DNA from: Lantana camara
Taxonomy: Eukaryota > Streptophyta > Magnoliopsida > Lamiales > Verbenaceae
Length of the DNA stretch: 64,000 bases
Reading direction: 5' to 3'
NCBI GenBank assembly: GCA_037501455.1
Contig: CM074864.1
Coordinates: 36,978,001-37,042,000, forward strand
Shown: positions 60,508 through 64,000 of the stretch, piece by piece
Layout: each line of letters starts with the position of its first letter
Numbering within the stretch: the stretch's first letter is position 1
Made by a program: the position numbers and the translations under genes
Notes under the pieces: model-generated
What the model saw: the letters and a program-made list of their open reading frames with translations, nothing else
The model's database searches: none
Told to the model about the DNA's origin: nothing

Positions 60508-62145
60508 GCTAGGGAAATCATGATAACAGAGTTCATGCAGCATTCATACAAGCACATTTGTGCAGAAACTTTATTCATGCCACGTTATAGAAAATTTGTC
60601 ATAACTTAATGCTCGGATATTATTTTAACAAACCGTAAAATTCCTAGTAAAATAGACAACCATGTCTTTCAAATGGTATAGGTCTCAACCCCTAATTGTT
60701 TCTGTAAAATTACAGATTTTAGAGCAAAAGTAATGAAAAACAGAATTAACGCTGCAGAAACACATTTCCAAAAAGTTTACTGTTACCCTATCAAATAAAG
60801 TCGGATTAATCTGAGAGTTTACGGGGATATACTCGATACATTCATAAGTACCCCTGTAAAACATTTTTGAGAAATTCATACATTTACTCACTCTTCTCAA
60901 GCCGTTAATCCAGACCAGAAAACAGGGGACAACTGAGTCGTTTTGAATTTTTCTCGGGTATCAAATGGACTCGGATTAACATAAAATTTGATGGACATAA
61001 ACCTTATTATACTAGGAATATCCAGTAAAAACAGTTTTGAAAATTGAGGTCTTATGAGTTCGGAATTCTCTGTGTATAAGCTGTCAATGTTCAAACAATA
61101 CAGCAACTTGGCTGCAGCGACACCTTTCAAAGACCGGTCTGTTTACCACATCAAACGAAAGTCGAAAAATTCTAAAACTTAATAGGTATACTCCCAACAC
61201 ATATAGGTGCTCCTCCGTAAAACATTTTTGTGAAATTCGAAGGTTTAGTCCCTCTGCTCAGCTACTGTTCCAGATCAGAAAACAAGGCAAAAACAGGGGA
61301 CTGCGGCAACTTTCTGGATTTTTTCGAGCTCGGATAATTATGAAACTTGGCTGCTGTGTACTTCAATATGTTATTAATCTCCAGTTAAAATAGTTTTTGA
61401 AAACGGCATCACACGAGCTCGGAATTTACATTTGAATTTTCTGCAGTCTCGCTGTCACATAAGAAAAAGGCCAAGAACTCATGCTAAAACAAAACGACAT
61501 CACTCCTAAACATATAAAACACTTGAAACTCAGTAATTCATGCTTTTCAGACTATCAAATCCACAAAGTTTATTTAGTACATCAATAGTCAGATTCGCAA
61601 CCAAGAGAATTTATCAAGGAATTCATCTTATAACATGTTTCTTAAGGTATTCAATCACAACTTCAGTAAAATCATAAGATTGTTATCTCTCCGCATTATA
61701 AATCTTCCGATTAACTAAGGATTTAAGAAAAACAGTAATTTCCAATCACGTAGCTTGATTTCAATCATAGTTATGCATATAGTCCCCAATTCCAACAAAA
61801 GAATCAACAATTCTAAACAATTTCTAGTAGAACACTACCATTTCTCTCTACTTCTACCCTCATGTGTATATTCACATACTACCATGGTATATTCAAGAAA
61901 GGAGAAAGAAGAACGAAGGGACCTTACCTTGCTGTTGCACAGATGGAAAAAGAGGTGGGTGATGGTGGTTTGCAGGTGTACGTGAGAAGAATCAAGGAGA
62001 ATGGATGTGTTTTCTAATTGTGTAGGTGAAGAACGGAGGAATTAAATTCCAATCTAACTTCTTTTCTCTTTCCTTAAGATTATTTAACAATCAAAAGTGA
62101 GACGTAGTGATGTTTTGTCCTATTTCGGAAATGTGGGGTGTTACA
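60508..62145 (-). repeat. Right segment of the LTR of element L
   Basis: Continues LTR L after M. It contains repeated CAGATCAGAAAACA-like words and the donor-like GTAAGG at 61927. No palindrome cluster was seen here. Confidence 0.78.
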
Positions 62146-62163
62146 ACCTCCCCTCCTTTAAAA
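62146..62163 (-). promoter_or_regulatory. Polypurine tract of element L
   Basis: On the minus strand TTTTAAAGGAGGGGAGGT precedes TGTAACACCCC of the LTR. Confidence 0.85.
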
Positions 62164-62834
62164 GAATTTGTCCTCAGATTCTGTCGATCGGTACTGAAAA
62201 GCTGGGGATGTAAACGACGCACCTTTTCTTCAGTTTCCCACGTAGCTTCTTCATTCTTTTGATCTCGTCACAAAACCTTAACTAGTGGAATACTTTTGTT
62301 CCTTAATTCTTGAATCTTATGGTCCAAAATCTTTACGGGTCTCTGAACAAAAGTCAAATTTTGTTCAAGCGGTGTTCCTTCCACAGATAAAACCTCTGAT
62401 TCATCAGGGAGATACTTCTTCAATTGAGAGACATGGAACACGTTATGTCTCTGAACAAAAGTCAAATTTTGTTCAAGCGGTGTTCCTTCCACAGATAAAA
62501 CCTCTGATTCATCAGGGAGATACTTCTTCAATTGAGAGACATGGAACACGTTATGTATCCCAGTAAGGTTTGGAGGTAAATCTAGACGATAGGCGTTTTC
62601 TCCAATTCGTTCAAGAATTTCAAACGGCCCTAAGTAACGAGGACTGAGCTTTCCTCCTTTGCCTATCCTCGCAAATCCTTTTCGCGGAGTTACTTTTAAG
62701 AACACTTTCTCCCCAACTTCAAACTCCAAGTGACGTCTTCTTCGATCGGCGTAACTTTTTTGGCGATCCTAGGCTGCTTTCATTCTTTGCTGGATTACTT
62801 TAACCTTTTCTATAGCCTCTTGAATGACTTTTGG
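62154..62834 (-). pseudogene. Chromovirus pol: integrase C-terminal region and chromodomain, broken
   Basis: The minus-strand frame carries landmarks of the Ty3 chromovirus integrase tail in order: RQKSYADRRR, FEVGEKVFLKV, GKLSPRYLGPFEILERIG, YRLDLPP, HNVFHVSQLKKYLPD, and a chromodomain end with EEATWETEEKVRRLHP. The family's role is insertion of element DNA and, through the chromodomain, targeting to heterochromatin. It is inactive: TAG at 62769-62771 stands where the family has glutamine, and TGA at 62268-62270 stands where it has tryptophan. A 108-base in-frame duplication repeats the HNVFHVSQLKKY block. LTR N cuts the upstream part at 62835. This is the only substantial pol sequence in the window. 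Confidence 0.9.
62341..62556. repeat. Perfect 108-base tandem duplication inside pol
   Basis: 62341-62448 and 62449-62556 are the same as far as I can read. The unit is 36 codons, so the frame is kept and a block from HNVFHVSQLKK to FVQR is doubled. Confidence 0.95.
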
Positions 62835-64000
62835 TGTAACGCCCTGGCGCGAGACGTCACATCCCCCGCACCATGACCCGACCCGTATATGAAATGGATT
62901 TCCATACACGTGCTAAATAATAGCGAACGGGGACATACACACTCGCTAAGCCAGGCGGGACTAACTTAAAATGTAACCCCAACGACGACAACAAATAAAG
63001 TAACTGAACAGCGGAAACAATAATTCATATTCCATATATTGAGCTATATGCTCTAGGTACCAACAGGTAAGGTTCAAGTACGATCAGTATATTTAATACA
63101 AAACATGTACGCTCCATATTCATATACAATATCCAAAATACCATAAACATAAGCATATGAGTGTAAAGAAAGAAAGGCTAGACACTATGCAAGACTCTCT
63201 CAGACTTGTATCCCACCTAGCATCCCTTCCTGCAAAAGAACTGAAACAACTCCGGGTTCAGTCTTAGATAGACTGGTGGGTATAAAATAGGCTTAATATC
63301 ATAATATAGCGGAATGTAAACACATACATGCAAGCTATAATCCTTATTCGAGGTTTTGGAATAATTTCCCCCAAGCGGGAAGTAAAATACAACGAATAGG
63401 ATTATAACAATTCATTTCATTCATTAGGTCCTTTGTGGCCCAGCGAGAGGGCGTGCATTATCTCCAACCAACACGTCGTGTAATTCATTAATCATTCATT
63501 CATTCATTCGTTCATGCATTTCATTCTTTCGTGCACATTCATTAGATCATTCATTCGATCATTCATATACTCTTTCTTCCTCCGGTTAGGGGACGGGTTT
63601 GCAAGGCCCGAACCCTCATTCATTGGTGCTAGAGGGGTACATGAATCCCCGAAAGCTCGGATCTCCTTCTTTCACTAATCTCCTAGTGAAGTCTAGGTTA
63701 CCGTAATTGATGGAACTAGTATATGTGGATTCCCGTCAGCCCAAGCTTCCCCGATTCACCAAATAAACTAAGTCCCGGGCCCCCATTCATTGTGAACATT
63801 CAATTCTCGCCAAAACTTTTGGTAGGATATTCAAATTAAAGGCTTAACGTTGAAGACACTAATTCATTATAAAACTCGATATAGATATATATCTTTGGCC
63901 AAAATCTTGCACATTAGGTATATCGGGGTCATATCTTTTAACTAATAGAAGAAAAACCCACCTGGTAGACAAAAGAACCCAACAAATACCTCACTGCTCG
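62835..64000 (-). mobile_element. Minus-strand LTR N, runs off the window
   Basis: It starts TGTAACGCCCTGG within the integrase codons, with TTTGG at 62830-62834 as the likely target duplication. It follows the LTR of H through GGCGGGACTAAC, TATAAAA, the ATTATCTCCAACCAACAC block and the ATTCATT repeats, but is well diverged. Hairpin CAGTCT/AGACTG is at 63259-63275 and the acceptor-like TTGCAG/G at 63229. Confidence 0.8.

Larger units (their letters stand above)
49979..62145 (-). mobile_element. 3' LTR of chromovirus L, split by element M
   Basis: It starts TGTGACGACCCGG and ends GGGGTGTTACA at 62145. LTR sequence lies at 49979-51545 and 60508-62145, about 3.2 kb. Minus-strand landmarks: acceptor-like GTTGCAG/G at 50438, hairpin GTCA/TGAC at 50477-50490, mini-exon-like block 51243-51311 and donor-like CAAG/GTAAGG at 61927. 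CAAAG at 49974-49978 is the likely target duplication. Polypurine tract and pol remnant follow at 62146, so this is a true 3' LTR and not a solo copy. The 5' LTR lies right of the window. Confidence 0.82.

Noticed and set aside
62285..62566. 93-codon plus-strand frame
   Set aside because: It is the antisense shadow of the duplicated integrase codons.

Overview
This window looks like a heterochromatin-like stretch of a large, AT-rich plant nuclear genome. The evidence is plant-type CACTA termini, initiator tRNA-Met primer sites, Ty3 chromovirus pol remnants and a calcineurin-B-like exon fragment. The species cannot be named from the sequence; a eudicot is a weak guess. I see no intact host gene, rRNA, tRNA or CRISPR. 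Almost every base belongs to long terminal repeats (LTRs) of 2.7-4 kb nested inside one another in both orientations. Most long open frames are chance frames in this repeat DNA.

Layout. 1-5406: a plus-strand LTR end (1-3017) inside a minus LTR (3018-3473), next to a gag-protease relic (3474-3890), a further LTR relic to 4913 and AT-rich filler. 5407-19059: plus LTR A is split by minus solo LTR B (5605-15674, duplication ATTTG). B itself holds plus LTR C (5889-9395) and minus solo LTR D (11095-14171, duplication CATCG). Minus LTR E (16381-19059) follows. 19060-47569: plus LTR F is split by minus solo LTR G (19147-44448, duplication GTATG). G contains two complete non-autonomous elements: H (minus, 19954-30985, duplication CCCCA) and I (plus, 33777-43959, duplication GAGAT). 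47570-49580: a CACTA transposon carrying captured gene pieces. 49581-64000: LTR K is split by chromovirus L, whose 3' LTR is split by the LTR tandem dimer M (51546-60502, duplication AATGA). L's integrase and chromodomain end (62154-62834) is broken by LTR N, which runs off the window.

How the parts work. H, I and M have proper LTRs, primer site and polypurine tract but no gag-pol. They resemble large retrotransposon derivatives (LARDs), which must be moved by enzymes from an autonomous relative. L is a plausible relative: the few codons before its 3' LTR are recognisably kept in H and M.

Main signals. (1) Arrays of about 30-base hairpin units with compensating stem changes lie in the non-coding cores of both H and I. 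(2) The LTR families share candidate splice signals: AG/GTAAG, a 69-82 base mini-exon ending in GTGAGG, and TTGCAG/G. (3) A hairpin with compensating changes follows a TATA-like tract in many LTRs. (4) Clusters of palindromes sit about 0.4-0.7 kb past the first donor; their arms differ between families but self-complementarity is kept. (5) An LTR dimer keeps its target duplication, and pol carries an in-frame 108-base duplication. All alignments were made by eye; divergence statements are estimates.
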